Assembly (NCBI GenBank): GCA_030684835.1 | Contig: JAUXWZ010000072.1 | Coordinates: 1 to 61,149, forward strand | Direction of reading: 5' to 3' | DNA length: 61,149 bases | From: Beijerinckiaceae bacterium | Lineage (GTDB): Bacteria > Pseudomonadota > Alphaproteobacteria > Rhizobiales > Beijerinckiaceae | In this document: positions 7,834 to 17,962 of the stretch, piece by piece | Position numbering within the stretch: the stretch's first letter is position 1 | How the letters are laid out: each line of letters starts with the position of its first letter | Made by a program: the position numbers and the translations under genes | The notes under the pieces: generated by a model | Seen by the model: the letters and a program-made list of their open reading frames with translations, nothing else | What the model was told of the DNA's origin: nothing | Database searches by the model: none

Positions 7834-9657
7834 TTACCGGCGACCGAACAGCCGTTCCACGTCCGCCAGCTTCAATTCCACATAGGTTGGGCGGCCGTGG
7901 TTGCACTGGCCTGAGCCGGGCGTCGATTCCATTTCGCGCAGCAGCGCATTCATTTCTTCAACGGTGAGTCTGCGGCCCGAGCGGACGGAATGGTGACAGG
8001 CCATAGTCGCCATCACCTGATCGAGACGACGCTCCAGCGGCGCTGACGGCGATTCATCAGCGAGCGCGTCCGCGACATCGCGCACGATGGCTGCAAGATC
8101 GCCCTTGCCGATCAGCGCGGGCGCTTCGCTTACAGCGATGGCGCCGGGGCCAAATTTTTCGATCACAAGGCCTGATTGCGCCAGCGCCTCGCCATTGTCC
8201 ATGAGCCGCTCAATGTCGGCGGCGGGAAGATCTATGACAACTGGAATGAGCAGCATCTGGCGCGCAACGCCATTTTCCGCGCGCTGGCGTTTCAGCTTTT
8301 CATAGACAAGACGCTCGTGCGCGGCGTGCTGATCGACGATCACCATGCCGTCGCGCGTCTGCGCGATGATGTAATTATCGTGCACCTGCGCGCGCGCGGC
8401 GCCCAGTGGCGCCTCAAGCGTCTGCGGTTCGATGGGCATGGCGTGGGCACGTGCGTCAGCCGATGGCGGCTCATGCAAAAACCCTTGCGCCCCAGTCTCC
8501 GCGAGCCCGCCGGAAATTGGCGCGGAAGGCGAGGCCCGCCAATCCCAATTGCCGGGCGCGGCGGGGCGCCAGCCCGTGCGCATGAAAGGCTGCGCGGCGT
8601 TGCGCGCAGACATCGCGCCCAAACCATCGACGCCCGACGATGCGCTGCGATGCATTGCGCCGGCCAGCGTTTGCTTCAGCGCGCCCACGATAAGCCCGCG
8701 CACAAGGCCGGGATCGCGAAAGCGCACTTCGGCCTTGGCGGGATGCACATTCACGTCCACTTCGCGCGGGTCGAGATCAAGATACAGCGCAAGCGAAGGA
8801 TGGCGGTCGCCCGGCAGATAATCCATGTAGGCGCCGCGCGCCGCGCCGTGGAGAAGCTTGTCGCGCACGGGCCGGCCGTTGACGAAGAGATATTGCTGCA
8901 ACGCATTGGCGCGATGCCACGTCGGCAGGCCCGCGAACCCCGCAAGGCCCACGCCCTCGCGCTGAGCATCCACGCGCAGCGAATTTTCGCGAAACTCCGC
9001 CCCCATCGCCTGCGCAAGGCGCGCGGCCAGTCCCTCAGCATCTTGCGCGCAGGCGGTCCAGTCGAAGCCAGAAAGGTTGTCGCCCCCCAGCGCAAACCGC
9101 ACATGCGGATTGGCCATAGCAAGGCGCCGCACGACGTCGGCGACCGCCTGCGCCTCGGCGCGCGGGCTTTTCAAGAACTTCAGCCGCGCGGGCGTGGCGG
9201 AAAACAGATCGCGCACCTCCACGCGTGTGCCGAAGGGATGAGCGGCAGGCGTCACGGGATGCTTGCGGCCCTGATCGACGCGGATGCGGTGCGCCTGCGC
9301 CGCGCCGGGCGGACGCGACACGATGTCGAGGCCGGAGACAGAGCCGATGGAGGGCAGCGCCTCGCCGCGAAACCCGAGCGTGGCGATGCGTGACAAATCG
9401 CTGTCGGGAATCTTCGACGTCGCATGACGGTCCACCGCAAGTTGCAGATCATCCGCGTCCATGCCCGCCCCGTCATCGGTAACGCGGATGAGTCGGCGCC
9501 CGCCGTCCTCAATGACGACGTCTATGCGCCGGGCGCCTGCGTCCAGCGCGTTCTCCACAAGTTCCTTCACCGCCGACGCCGGACGCTCCACAACTTCGCC
9601 AGCGGCGATGCGGTCAACGAGCACAGGATCGAGACGACGGATGGCCATGGAGTCCAT
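7834..9657 (-). CDS. mutL: DNA mismatch repair protein MutL, endonuclease-type
   Basis: 607-residue GHKL ATPase that links mismatch recognition by MutS to excision. N-terminal ATPase motifs are ENALDAGA, DDGAGMD and LGFRGEALPSI. The linker around residues 330-420 is Ala/Pro rich. The C-terminal domain carries the metal-dependent nicking motif DQHAAHERLVYE at 442-453, which fits DQHA(x)2E(x)4E, and its partner ACHHSVRSG and CNHGRP. This fits alphaproteobacteria, which lack MutH and use MutL itself to nick. A second in-frame ATG three codons in (9648) is an equally good start. Confidence 0.97.
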   Translation of the reverse strand: MDSMAIRRLDPVLVDRIAAGEVVERPASAVKELVENALDAGARRIDVVIEDGGRRLIRVTDDGAGMDADDLQLAVDRHATSKIPDSDLSRIATLGFRGEALPSIGSVSGLDIVSRPPGAAQAHRIRVDQGRKHPVTPAAHPFGTRVEVRDLFSATPARLKFLKSPRAEAQAVADVVRRLAMANPHVRFALGGDNLSGFDWTACAQDAEGLAARLAQAMGAEFRENSLRVDAQREGVGLAGFAGLPTWHRANALQQYLFVNGRPVRDKLLHGAARGAYMDYLPGDRHPSLALYLDLDPREVDVNVHPAKAEVRFRDPGLVRGLIVGALKQTLAGAMHRSASSGVDGLGAMSARNAAQPFMRTGWRPAAPGNWDWRASPSAPISGGLAETGAQGFLHEPPSADARAHAMPIEPQTLEAPLGAARAQVHDNYIIAQTRDGMVIVDQHAAHERLVYEKLKRQRAENGVARQMLLIPVVIDLPAADIERLMDNGEALAQSGLVIEKFGPGAIAVSEAPALIGKGDLAAIVRDVADALADESPSAPLERRLDQVMATMACHHSVRSGRRLTVEEMNALLREMESTPGSGQCNHGRPTYVELKLADVERLFGRR

Positions 9658-9810
9658 TTGGGCGAATAGCCGCCCCGTATGAGAATCAGCCCGGCATTAT
9701 GCGCTCGCGCATGAGAGCCATGCAAAATCGGATTGGCCGTCGGCAAGTGGCCCCGCTATGGTGCGGCAAATTGCGCAAGGACGCGCGCTTTGCATCGCGG
9801 GAGCAGGGGA

Positions 9811-11058
9811 ATGGCCGGAATACCCTCGGCGGGACAGACACGTCGATCGAAGTTCCCTCCCGAGGTGGTCGTCATCGCCGGGTGTCTTATCGCGGTCATC
9901 ACGTTCGGGCCCCGCTCCGCCGTGGGCCAGTTTCAGCTTCCCATTCTGGGCGATTTCGAGCTGGGCAGCGACGTGTTTTCGTTCGCCATGGCGCTGCAAT
10001 ATCTGTTCTGGGGCTTGGGCCAGCCCTTCGCGGGCGCGTTTGCCGACAAGTATGGCACCGGCCGCGTCCTGACGTTTGGGGCGATCTTCTATGCCCTTGG
10101 ACTTTCGCTGATGGCGTGGGCCTCCACGCCGCTCTCGTTCACGCTCACCGCTGGCGTGTTGCTGGGGCTGGGCATTTCGGCCTGCTCGTTCAACCTCGTC
10201 ATTGGCGCGTTCTCGAAATTGTTGCCGCCCCAGCGCCGTTCGTTCGCGTTCGGGCTTGGCACGGCGGCTGGGTCATTTGGCCAGTTTCTGTTCTCGCCGT
10301 TCGCCGGCTCGATGATCGCGGCCAATGGGTGGATGACGACCGTTTTCGTCTTCTCCGCGATCATCCTGCTTTGCATTCCGCTGTCCTGGGCGCTCGCCAC
10401 ACGCAATGATGGCGTGACAACGCCGCAAGCGGGCGATGCGCCCAAGCAATCGTTTCGCGAAGCCATTACGGAAGCATTCGCGCACCGCTCCTATTTGTTG
10501 CTGGTGCTGGGCTTCTTCACGTGCGGCTTCCAGCTCGCCTTCGTGACGGTTCATTTTCAGCGTTACGTTGTAGAAGCGGGCTTGCCGGCACACTTCGGCT
10601 ATTGGGCGTTTGCCCTTGTCGGCATTTTCAACATCGTTGGCTCGCTCACCTCCGGCTATCTGGGCGACAAGATGCCGAAGCGATACATTTTGAGCTTCAT
10701 CTATCTGTCGCGCGCGTTCGTGACGCTGGCGTTCATCATGCTTCCCATCACGCCATTCTCGGCGTTCGCGTTCGGCATTTTCACCGGCCTGCTGTGGCTT
10801 TCGACCGTTCCGCCCACGTCAGGCCTCATCGGCATCATGTTCGGCACGAAGCATTTTTCGATGCTTTACGGCTTTGCGTTCCTCAGCCATCAGGTCGGCG
10901 GCTTCATTGGCCTGATGCTGGCGGGCGTGCTGCGCGAAAGCACGGGCTCCTACGACATCGTCTGGTACCTTTCGATTGCGCTTGGCGTGGCGTCCGCGCT
11001 GATCAATCTGCCGATCATTGAAAAGCCCGTTCATCGACCGGCTGCCGTCGCGGCCTGA
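9811..11058 (+). CDS. MFS transporter, copy 1 of a tandem pair
   Basis: 415-residue major facilitator with 12 predicted membrane helices: an N-half with GQPFAGAFADKYGTGRV (the loop 2-3 motif between helices) and a C-half starting near HRSYLLLVLGFFTCGFQ. Start at ATG 9811, directly preceded by GCAGGGGA; a TTG 78 bases upstream is open but weak. Its paralogue begins 26 bases after its stop and I judge about 60 percent of aligned C-half residues to be identical by eye. Substrate cannot be told; related transporters are often annotated as organic-anion carriers. Confidence 0.85.
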   Translation: MAGIPSAGQTRRSKFPPEVVVIAGCLIAVITFGPRSAVGQFQLPILGDFELGSDVFSFAMALQYLFWGLGQPFAGAFADKYGTGRVLTFGAIFYALGLSLMAWASTPLSFTLTAGVLLGLGISACSFNLVIGAFSKLLPPQRRSFAFGLGTAAGSFGQFLFSPFAGSMIAANGWMTTVFVFSAIILLCIPLSWALATRNDGVTTPQAGDAPKQSFREAITEAFAHRSYLLLVLGFFTCGFQLAFVTVHFQRYVVEAGLPAHFGYWAFALVGIFNIVGSLTSGYLGDKMPKRYILSFIYLSRAFVTLAFIMLPITPFSAFAFGIFTGLLWLSTVPPTSGLIGIMFGTKHFSMLYGFAFLSHQVGGFIGLMLAGVLRESTGSYDIVWYLSIALGVASALINLPIIEKPVHRPAAVAA

Positions 11059-11084
11059 AGCCAAGAAAAAACTCGAGGAAACGC

Positions 11085-12319
11085 ATGACGAAAGCGGCTG
11101 GCGCCGTGCGCCGCATCCCGCCCGAGATCGCGATTATCGCGGGCTGCCTGATCGCGATGATCACGTGGGGACCGCGCTCGGCCGCTGGCGCGCTGCAATT
11201 GCCGGTGCTGGAGACATATGGCTGGAGCACGCAGACTTACGCATTCGCGTTTGCGTTGCAGAATCTTTTATGGGGCCTGTTTCAGCCCGTCGCGGGCGCC
11301 ATTGCCGACCGTGTGGGCACTATGCGCGTGCTGGCCAGCGGCGGCGCGCTTTATGCGCTCGGCGTCGGCCTCATGGCCTATTCCACGACACCGGCGACAT
11401 TCACCTTCACGGTGGGCGTGCTTGTGGGGCTGGGCTATCGGGCTGCTCGCTGAACCTCGTTGTCTCGGGCTTTGGCAAGATTGTGCCGCCGCAATGGCGA
11501 GCATTTTCGTTCGGACTTGTCACCGCGTCGGCCTCCTTCGGGCAATTCGTGTTCTCGCCGGTGAGCGGCGCGCTGATCGACAATTTCGGCTGGCAGACGG
11601 CGTGCCTCGTTTTCGCGGTCATGGTCACGCTCATCGTGCCGCTGGGCTGGTTCATAGCAAGCAAACCGCTGGCGGAGACCAACAAGGCGGCGGGGGATGA
11701 GACGCTGGGCGTGATGGCGACGCTGCGCGAAGCGTTCTCGCACCGCTCTTACGTGCTCGTGGTGGTGGGCTTTTTCACCTGCGGTTTCCAGCTGCAATTC
11801 ATCACTGTGCACTTTCAGCGTTACATCGTTGAATCCGGCCTCACGCCGCAGGTTGGTTACTGGGCCTTCGCGTTCGTCGGCCTGTTCAATGTGTTCGGCT
11901 CGATCTTTTCGGGCTGGATGTGTTCATGGGCGCCGCGCCGCTATGTGCTGTCCTTCATCTATTTCGCGCGGGCGATGCTGACGCTCGTCTTCATCATGCT
12001 GCCGCCATCGCCCTTCAACGCCTACATGTTTGGCGCGTTGAGCGGCCTGCTCTGGCTGTCCACGCTGCCGCCGACGTCGGCGATGGTGAACCAGATGTTC
12101 GGGGCCGGAAACTTCGGCATGCTCTACGGCTTCGCGTTCTGCTCGCACCAGATCGGCGGATTTCTGGGCGTGCTGCTGGGCGGCGTGCTGCGCGAACAAT
12201 TCGGCTCCTATGACGCCAGCTGGTATCTCTCGATCTTCTTTGGCGTGGCGTCCGCGCTCATCACGCTGCCCATCGTCGAGAAGCCCGCGCCAAAACGCGT
12301 AGCCGCCGCGCCTGCGTGA
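11085..12319 (+). pseudogene. MFS transporter, copy 2, interrupted by a frameshift
   Basis: Paralogue of the preceding MFS gene. ATG 11085 follows GAGGAA, and the frame encodes the first four helices to GVLVGLGY, then meets a stop at 11451. The remaining protein (GCSLNLVVSGF onward to 12319) continues in another frame from about 11438. At the junction the intact copy has GLGISACSFN; here five bases, TATCG (11436-11440), stand where six are needed. One lost base restores everything. The downstream half shows no other damage, so the lesion is very recent or a sequencing error. Truncated as read, it would be a 122-residue fragment. Confidence 0.85.
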
Positions 12320-12394
12320 GCCCGCCGAAAGGCGCGCTTGAGCACGGCGAGGCTTGTCACTACAGGATTTAGAACACTCACCGGGAGGCTTGCC

Positions 12395-13381
12395 ATGTCC
12401 ACGTTTCGCGCCGTTCGCATCTACAAGACTGACAATGGAACCAGCGCCCAATGGGCGGACTTCGACGAAACCGAGTTGATGGAGGGCGACGTTGACGTCG
12501 CCATCAAGCACACGACGGTGAACTACAAGGACGGGCTTGCGATCACCGGTAAAGCGCCCATCGCGCGACGCTTTCCGCTGATCCCGGGCATCGACTTTTC
12601 AGGCGTCGTTGAAAATTCATCTTCGCCGCAGTTCAAGCCCGGCGACAAGGTTTTGCTGACTGGCTATGGCGTCGGCGAAGGACACCTCGGCGGCTTTGCA
12701 CAAAAGGCGCGGGTGAAGTCCGAATGGCTCGTGCCCCTGCCGGAAGGGCTTGGCCTTGATGACGCCATGGCCATCGGCACAGCAGGTTTCACCGCGATGC
12801 TGAGCGTGCAGGCGCTTGAGCGCTTTGGCGTGAAGCCCACTGACGGAGCCGTTGTCGTCACAGGCGCGGCGGGCGGCGTCGGCTCGGTCGCCGTGGCGCT
12901 GCTCAAGAAGGCCGGGTGGCATGTCATCGCCTCCACCGGTCGGCCTCACGAGGCGGACTATCTCAAGGGCATCGGCGCTGACGAAATCATCGACCGCGCG
13001 GAGCTTTCCAGCCCCGGCAAAGCGCTGGGCAAGGCGCGCTGGGCGGCGGGGGTGGACACGGTGGGTTCGCACACGCTCGCCAATGTGCTGGCGCAAACGA
13101 AGATGCACGGCGCGGTGGCCGCGTGCGGCAACGCGCAGGGGCTCGATCTGCCCGGCAGCGTGGCGCCCTTCATCTTGCGCGGCGTTTCATTGCTCGGCAT
13201 CGACAGCGTGATGTGCCCGATGGCGCAGCGCCTCGCGGCATGGACGCGTCTTGCGTCAGATCTTGACCGCAACGTGCTGAAGGCGATGACGACGCGTATG
13301 CCCTTCGATCAAGTGATGGACGCCGCGCGCGACATCATCGCGGGCAAGGTGCGCGGGCGCGTTGTGATTGATGTGGGGTGA
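12395..13381 (+). CDS. acuI: Acrylyl-CoA reductase-type quinone oxidoreductase (AcuI/YhdH)
   Basis: 328-residue medium-chain dehydrogenase/reductase of the YhdH/AcuI branch, which uses NADPH to reduce acrylyl-CoA to propionyl-CoA. The substrate domain has the family blocks VNYKDGLAITGK and PGIDFSGVVE; the nucleotide site is VTGAAGGVGSVAVALL. No zinc-binding cysteines are visible, as expected. Start chosen at ATG 12395 behind a strong GGGAGG; an upstream in-frame ATG at 12338 overlaps no conserved sequence. AcuI activity is inferred from family resemblance; a more general enoyl reductase is possible. Confidence 0.88.
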   Translation: MSTFRAVRIYKTDNGTSAQWADFDETELMEGDVDVAIKHTTVNYKDGLAITGKAPIARRFPLIPGIDFSGVVENSSSPQFKPGDKVLLTGYGVGEGHLGGFAQKARVKSEWLVPLPEGLGLDDAMAIGTAGFTAMLSVQALERFGVKPTDGAVVVTGAAGGVGSVAVALLKKAGWHVIASTGRPHEADYLKGIGADEIIDRAELSSPGKALGKARWAAGVDTVGSHTLANVLAQTKMHGAVAACGNAQGLDLPGSVAPFILRGVSLLGIDSVMCPMAQRLAAWTRLASDLDRNVLKAMTTRMPFDQVMDAARDIIAGKVRGRVVIDVG

Positions 13382-13409
13382 CGCGAGAGAGCGCCACCCC
13401 CACACGCCC

Positions 13410-14987
13410 CTACTCCGCAGCGATCTGGTTCGCCGCCGGAATCGGCTTGCGCTTTGTCCAGCGCAACACGGGCGTGCGGGCGGCGCGGGTTTCGTCCAGC
13501 CTGCGGCGCGGCGAATAATACGGCGCGCCAGAGAAGCGCTCCGTCTCGCCCTTCTGCACGCTGAAGGCGAGATCGCGCAGCGCCATGATGAAAAGATCGA
13601 GCGAGGCCTTACTCTCTGATTCCGTCGGCTCGATCAGCATTGCGCCGTGAACGACGAGCGGGAAATACATCGTCATCGGATGATAGCCCTCATCGATCAT
13701 CGCCTTGGCGAAATCGAGAGTGGTGACGCCCGTGCCCTTGAGCCAGCGATCATCGAACAGCGCTTCGTGCATGCACGGCTTGTCGCCAAAGGGCGCGGAC
13801 ATCACATCCGACAAGCAGACGCGAATATAATTAGCGTTGAGCACCGCATCTTCCGACGCCTGACGGATGCCGTCGCCGCCATGAGACAGCATGTAAGACA
13901 TGGCGCGCACAAACATGCCCATCTGGCCGTGGAAGGCGGTCATGCGGCCGAAGCTTTGCGTGCCTTCCGCATGTTCGACAAACGCGAATTTGTCCGCGTC
14001 CTTGCGAATGAAGGGCACAGGCGCAAAGGGCGCGAGCGCCGCCGACAGCACAACCGGGCCGGCGCCGGGACCGCCGCCGCCGTGGGGCGTCGAGAAGGTC
14101 TTGTGCAGGTTGATATGCATGGCGTCGACGCCCAGATCCATCGGACGCACCTTGCCGACAATGGCGTTGAAATTAGCGCCGTCGCAATAAAAATACGCGC
14201 CGGCTGCATGCACAGCTTGCGCAATCGCAACGACCTCCGGCTCGAACAGGCCGCAGGTGTTGGGGTTCGTCAGCATCAGCGCGGCGACCTCGGGGCCGAG
14301 CGCGGCCTGCGCCGCCTCAACGCTCACTGTGCCGTCGTCGCGCGCGGGGATCGGGCGCACGTCGTAGCCGATGAGCGCAGCTGTTGCGGGGTTTGTGCCA
14401 TGCGCGCTTTCGGGCACCAGCACGACGCGGCGCTGTGCGCCTTCGCCGCGCGCTTCCAGCGCAGCCTTGATCGCCATCATGCCGCACGCTTCGCCGTGCG
14501 CGCCGGCTTTTGGCGACATTGCGACGGCGGACGCGCCCGTCATCTCGGTAAGCCAATCAGCAAGCGTGTCGATGAGTTCGAGCGCGCCCTGCACGGTCGA
14601 GACAGGTTGCAACGGATGAATGTCGCCAAAGCCTGGCAAGCGCGCCATGCGCTCATTGAGCCGCGGGTTGTGCTTCATCGTGCACGAGCCGAGCGGATAG
14701 AGCCCGAGGTCGATGGCGTAATTTTTCTGCGACAGGCGCACGTAATGGCGCATCGCCTCCGGCTCGGAGAGGCCCGGCAGATCGATGGGCGTGGTGCGTT
14801 CAAGCTTGCCGAGGCGCGGCGTGAATTCACCCGCGTCGTCAACATCGACGCCGGTCACTTCGGCGCGGCCGATCTCGAAAATCAGCCCTTCTTCCATCGC
14901 AAGTGCGCGATGACCGGTGAATGTCTTGCGCACGTGCGGCGCGACGGCTTCAACGGGCTGCGTGGGTCGGCCTTGATTGTTCAGCAT
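13410..14987 (-). CDS. gcvPB: Glycine dehydrogenase (decarboxylating) subunit 2
   Basis: 525-residue PLP-carrying half of a split P-protein. With GcvPA it decarboxylates glycine and transfers the aminomethyl group to the lipoyl arm of GcvH. The PLP lysine lies in MHINLHKTFSTPHGGGGPG. The N-terminal block LGLYPLGSCTMKHNPR and the VLVPESAHGTNPA segment are typical. Last gene of gcvT-gcvH-gcvPA-gcvPB; it starts 10 bases after gcvPA behind a GGGGG ribosome site. In many Hyphomicrobiales P-protein is one ~950-residue chain, so the split form is worth noting. Confidence 0.96.
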   Translation of the reverse strand: MLNNQGRPTQPVEAVAPHVRKTFTGHRALAMEEGLIFEIGRAEVTGVDVDDAGEFTPRLGKLERTTPIDLPGLSEPEAMRHYVRLSQKNYAIDLGLYPLGSCTMKHNPRLNERMARLPGFGDIHPLQPVSTVQGALELIDTLADWLTEMTGASAVAMSPKAGAHGEACGMMAIKAALEARGEGAQRRVVLVPESAHGTNPATAALIGYDVRPIPARDDGTVSVEAAQAALGPEVAALMLTNPNTCGLFEPEVVAIAQAVHAAGAYFYCDGANFNAIVGKVRPMDLGVDAMHINLHKTFSTPHGGGGPGAGPVVLSAALAPFAPVPFIRKDADKFAFVEHAEGTQSFGRMTAFHGQMGMFVRAMSYMLSHGGDGIRQASEDAVLNANYIRVCLSDVMSAPFGDKPCMHEALFDDRWLKGTGVTTLDFAKAMIDEGYHPMTMYFPLVVHGAMLIEPTESESKASLDLFIMALRDLAFSVQKGETERFSGAPYYSPRRRLDETRAARTPVLRWTKRKPIPAANQIAAE

Positions 14988-14997
14988 GTCGTGCCCC

Positions 14998-16329
14998 CTA
15001 CTGCTTTAGCGCGGCGACGAGCGCGGCGCGATCTTCGTCCGTGTTCACTTCCGTGCTGGCGATGATGAGCAGATCATCGACGCCCGCATTCGGCGACAGG
15101 CGCGAGGCGGGCACGCCGCCAAGCACGCCCTGCGCCGCCATGCGCTCGACAAGCGCGGTGGCGTCGCCCTTCACGCGCACGGTGAATTCGTTGAAGAAGG
15201 TGTCGTTGACGACTTCGACGCCCGCAGCTGTCAGCGCATCGGCGAGCTTCACCGCGTTGGCGTGATTGAGGCGCGCGAGACGGCGCAGGCCTGTTTCGCC
15301 GAGCAGCGTCATGTGAATCGAGAAAGCCAACGCGCACAGGCCTGAATTGGTGCAGATGTTCGACGTCGCCTTCTCGCGGCGGATGTGCTGTTCGCGCGTG
15401 GAAAGCGTGAGCACCCAGCCGCGCTTGCCTTCCGCGTCCACCGTCTCGCCCGCGATGCGGCCGGGCATCTGGCGCAGATATTTCTGCTTCGTCGCAAAAA
15501 GCCCCACATACGGGCCGCCAAAAATAAGCCCGTTGCCGATCGACTGGCCTTCGCCAACAACAATGTCCGCGCCCATCGCGCCCGGCGGCTCGATGAGGCC
15601 AAGCGACACAACTTCCGTGAACACCGCAATCAGCAACGCGCCTTTGGCGTGGCACGCGTCGGCGATCGGCTTCAGGTCGCGCAGATTGCCGAACACGTCG
15701 GGCGATTGCACGATGACGCAGGACACGCTGTCGTCGATCTGTGAAAGCAGGTCTTCGTTCGCGCGCGCGTCTGCAGGCATCGAGACGACGTTGTCGCCAG
15801 TCATCTGGGAGAGCGAGCGCACAACGTCCGCATAGTGCGGATGCAGACCGCCGGACAAAACAGCCTTGCGGCGGCGCGTGATGCGATGCGCCATCAGCGC
15901 GGCTTCGCCGCAACCCGTTGAACCGTCGTACATAGAAGCGTTCGCGACTTCCATGCCGGTGAGGTTGGCCACCTGCGTCTGGAACTCGAACAGCATCTGC
16001 AACGTGCCCTGCGAAATCTCCGGCTGATAGGGCGTGTAGCTTGTCAAAAATTCCGAACGCTGGATGAGATGATCCACGCTCGCAGGCACATGATGCTTGT
16101 AGGCGCCCGCGCCCACGAAGAAGGGAACGGAGCCCGCGGACACATTGCGCGCCGCCATGCGCGACAACATGCGCTCGACTTCCATCTCGCTCTTGTGGCG
16201 CGGCAGATCGGGCGGCGCCTGCAACAATTTGTCGGCGGGCACGGCGGCGAACAGCGCGTCGATGTTTTCGGCGCCAATGCGCGCGAGCATGTCGGCGCGG
16301 TCATCGGGCGTCAGAGGCAGATAGCGCAT
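14998..16329 (-). CDS. gcvPA: Glycine dehydrogenase (decarboxylating) subunit 1
   Basis: 443-residue N-terminal half-homologue of the P-protein; it shares the fold of GcvPB but lacks the PLP lysine and forms the heterotetramer with it. [37 protein letters not shown] and [14 protein letters not shown] are hallmark blocks. Start chosen at ATG 16329, just after AAGGAA and at the point where family similarity begins; a start 30 bases upstream adds unrelated sequence. Third gene of the glycine-cleavage operon, 30 bases after gcvH. Confidence 0.96.
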   Translation of the reverse strand: MRYLPLTPDDRADMLARIGAENIDALFAAVPADKLLQAPPDLPRHKSEMEVERMLSRMAARNVSAGSVPFFVGAGAYKHHVPASVDHLIQRSEFLTSYTPYQPEISQGTLQMLFEFQTQVANLTGMEVANASMYDGSTGCGEAALMAHRITRRRKAVLSGGLHPHYADVVRSLSQMTGDNVVSMPADARANEDLLSQIDDSVSCVIVQSPDVFGNLRDLKPIADACHAKGALLIAVFTEVVSLGLIEPPGAMGADIVVGEGQSIGNGLIFGGPYVGLFATKQKYLRQMPGRIAGETVDAEGKRGWVLTLSTREQHIRREKATSNICTNSGLCALAFSIHMTLLGETGLRRLARLNHANAVKLADALTAAGVEVVNDTFFNEFTVRVKGDATALVERMAAQGVLGGVPASRLSPNAGVDDLLIIASTEVNTDEDRAALVAALKQ

Positions 16330-16359
16330 TTGATTTCCTTCGTCGCGGGCCAGCCGCAA

Positions 16360-16737
16360 TCAGTCGAGCGTCTTGAGGTAATCGGCGTAGGCGGCTTCAT
16401 CCATGAGAGCGCCAAGTTCGCCCTGATCGGTGATGCGCAATTTTACGAACCAGCCTTTACCGACGGAATCTTCGTTGACGAGCGCCGGCGCGCCTTCGAG
16501 TTCGCTGTTGATCTCGACCACTTCGCCCGAGACAGGCGCGTATACTTCGCTCGCGGCCTTCACGCTTTCCACGACAGCGGCCTGCTCGCCTTTCTTGAAG
16601 CTTTTGCCCATCGTAGGCAGTTCGACAAACACCACATCGCCCAGCTGCGCCTGCGCGTAATCGGTGATGCCTACAATGGCGACGTCGCCATCGACGCTGA
16701 TGTATTCGTGATCCTTCGTGTAACGAATGGTCGACAT
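16360..16737 (-). CDS. gcvH: Glycine cleavage system H protein
   Basis: 125-residue lipoyl carrier that shuttles the aminomethyl group between the P- and T-proteins and is reoxidised by the L-protein (not encoded here). The lipoylated residue is Lys60 in [14 protein letters not shown], and the GWFVKLRI end block is present. Length is normal. Start at ATG 16737; an open frame reaching 17001 lies inside gcvT and is not coding. It sits 13 bases after gcvT. Confidence 0.97.
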   Translation of the reverse strand: MSTIRYTKDHEYISVDGDVAIVGITDYAQAQLGDVVFVELPTMGKSFKKGEQAAVVESVKAASEVYAPVSGEVVEINSELEGAPALVNEDSVGKGWFVKLRITDQGELGALMDEAAYADYLKTLD

Positions 16738-16750
16738 GGCGAAGTCCTCT

Positions 16751-17896
16751 TTAGCGAACATAACGGTGGGGAAAGAAGGGAAAGGGGACGACGCTTGCGG
16801 ACAGCGGCTTGCCCCGCACCAGCGCGTTGAGTTTCGCGCCAGGCGCCGCGTGCGAGGCGGCGACGTAGCCCATGGCGATTGCGCGATCGAGACTCGGCGC
16901 GAATCCGCCAGAGGTGATCTTGCCAATGACGGCGCCGTTCTCGTCCGCGATTTCGGCGCCTTCTCGCGCGGGCTGGCGGCCATCAAGCAGAAGGCCAACA
17001 CGCTTGCGCGAGGGGCCGTTTTTCAACTCGTGCGCAATACGCTCAAAGCCAGGAAAGCCGCCATCAGCGCGACGCCGCTTGCCGATGGACCATGTGAGGC
17101 CGCCTTCCACTGGCGATGTCGTCTCGTCGATGTCATGCCCGTAGAGGCACAAGCCTGCTTCCAGCCGCAGCGAATCGCGGGCGCCAAGTCCAATCGGCTT
17201 GACGCGCTGATCGGCGAGAAGCGCCTGCGCAAACTGCACGCCGGTGGCGGGAGGAAGCGAGATTTCGAATCCGTCCTCCCCGGTGTAGCCCGAGCGCGAG
17301 ACGAAAATATCGGCGCCTTCGTAAGCGGTCTCGAGGAAGCCCATGAAGGGCAGCAGTTCAACGCCGGGGATGAAGCCCGCGACGACCTCCGCAGCCTTCG
17401 GCCCTTGAATGGCGAGCAGCGCGCGGTTATCAACCGTGGTGATCGAAACGCCAGAGAGGTTTGCGCGCAAGTGCGCAACGTCGGCATGCTTGCAAGCCGC
17501 GTTGACGACAAGAAACAGACGATCCACGCCAGCCTCGCGCGAAGGCAGTCGCGTCGCCATCAGGTCATCGAGGATGCCGCCGTCCGCGTTGAGGAATTGC
17601 GAATAGCGTGTGCGATATTCGGCAAGGCCGATGATGTCAGCCGCCAGCAGGGTTTCAAGCGCGGCGGCTGCGCCCGCGCCTTCCAGAATTACCTGCCCCA
17701 TGTGGGACACATCGAAGAGGCCCGCGCTTTCGCGCGTCCATTTGTGCTCGCCCAGAATGCCGAGCGGATATTGCACCGGCATGTCATATGCGGCGAACGG
17801 CGCCATGCGCGCGCCGAGCGCGACGTGCATCGCGTGCAGCGGCGTGAGGGCGAGAGGGGGATCGATCTCTTGCGTGCTGGATTTTGAGTCAGACAT
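16751..17896 (-). CDS. gcvT: Aminomethyltransferase (glycine cleavage T protein)
   Basis: 381-residue enzyme that transfers the one-carbon unit from lipoyl-GcvH to tetrahydrofolate and frees ammonia. Recognised by [46 protein letters not shown] and [13 protein letters not shown]. First gene of the operon and directly behind the tandem glycine riboswitch, so all four genes are probably switched on by glycine. Start chosen at ATG 17896, where similarity begins; a longer frame runs up into the riboswitch and cannot be coding. Confidence 0.97.
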   Translation of the reverse strand: MSDSKSSTQEIDPPLALTPLHAMHVALGARMAPFAAYDMPVQYPLGILGEHKWTRESAGLFDVSHMGQVILEGAGAAAALETLLAADIIGLAEYRTRYSQFLNADGGILDDLMATRLPSREAGVDRLFLVVNAACKHADVAHLRANLSGVSITTVDNRALLAIQGPKAAEVVAGFIPGVELLPFMGFLETAYEGADIFVSRSGYTGEDGFEISLPPATGVQFAQALLADQRVKPIGLGARDSLRLEAGLCLYGHDIDETTSPVEGGLTWSIGKRRRADGGFPGFERIAHELKNGPSRKRVGLLLDGRQPAREGAEIADENGAVIGKITSGGFAPSLDRAIAMGYVAASHAAPGAKLNALVRGKPLSASVVPFPFFPHRYVR

Positions 17897-17962
17897 CAGG
17901 TCGCCCGGGCGCGCATGGAGGCCGCGAATCAGGCGCGCTCCGCGCATGCGAAGCCGTCTGTC

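Noticed and set aside
8176-9393. 405-codon frame antisense to mutL
   Set aside because: Arg/His/Ala-rich composition typical of an antisense frame in GC-rich DNA; mutL is certain.
9699-9712. ATGCGC/GCGCAT inverted repeat upstream of the MFS pair
   Set aside because: Six-base arms of alternating G and C are expected by chance at this base composition.
13647-15065. 472-codon frame antisense to gcvPB
   Set aside because: Shadow of a conserved gene, with biased composition and no motifs.
17254-17276. TTCGAATCC flanked by GGAGG/CCTCC, resembling a tRNA T-arm and acceptor
   Set aside because: Lies inside conserved gcvT coding sequence, and no D-arm or anticodon arm can be drawn.
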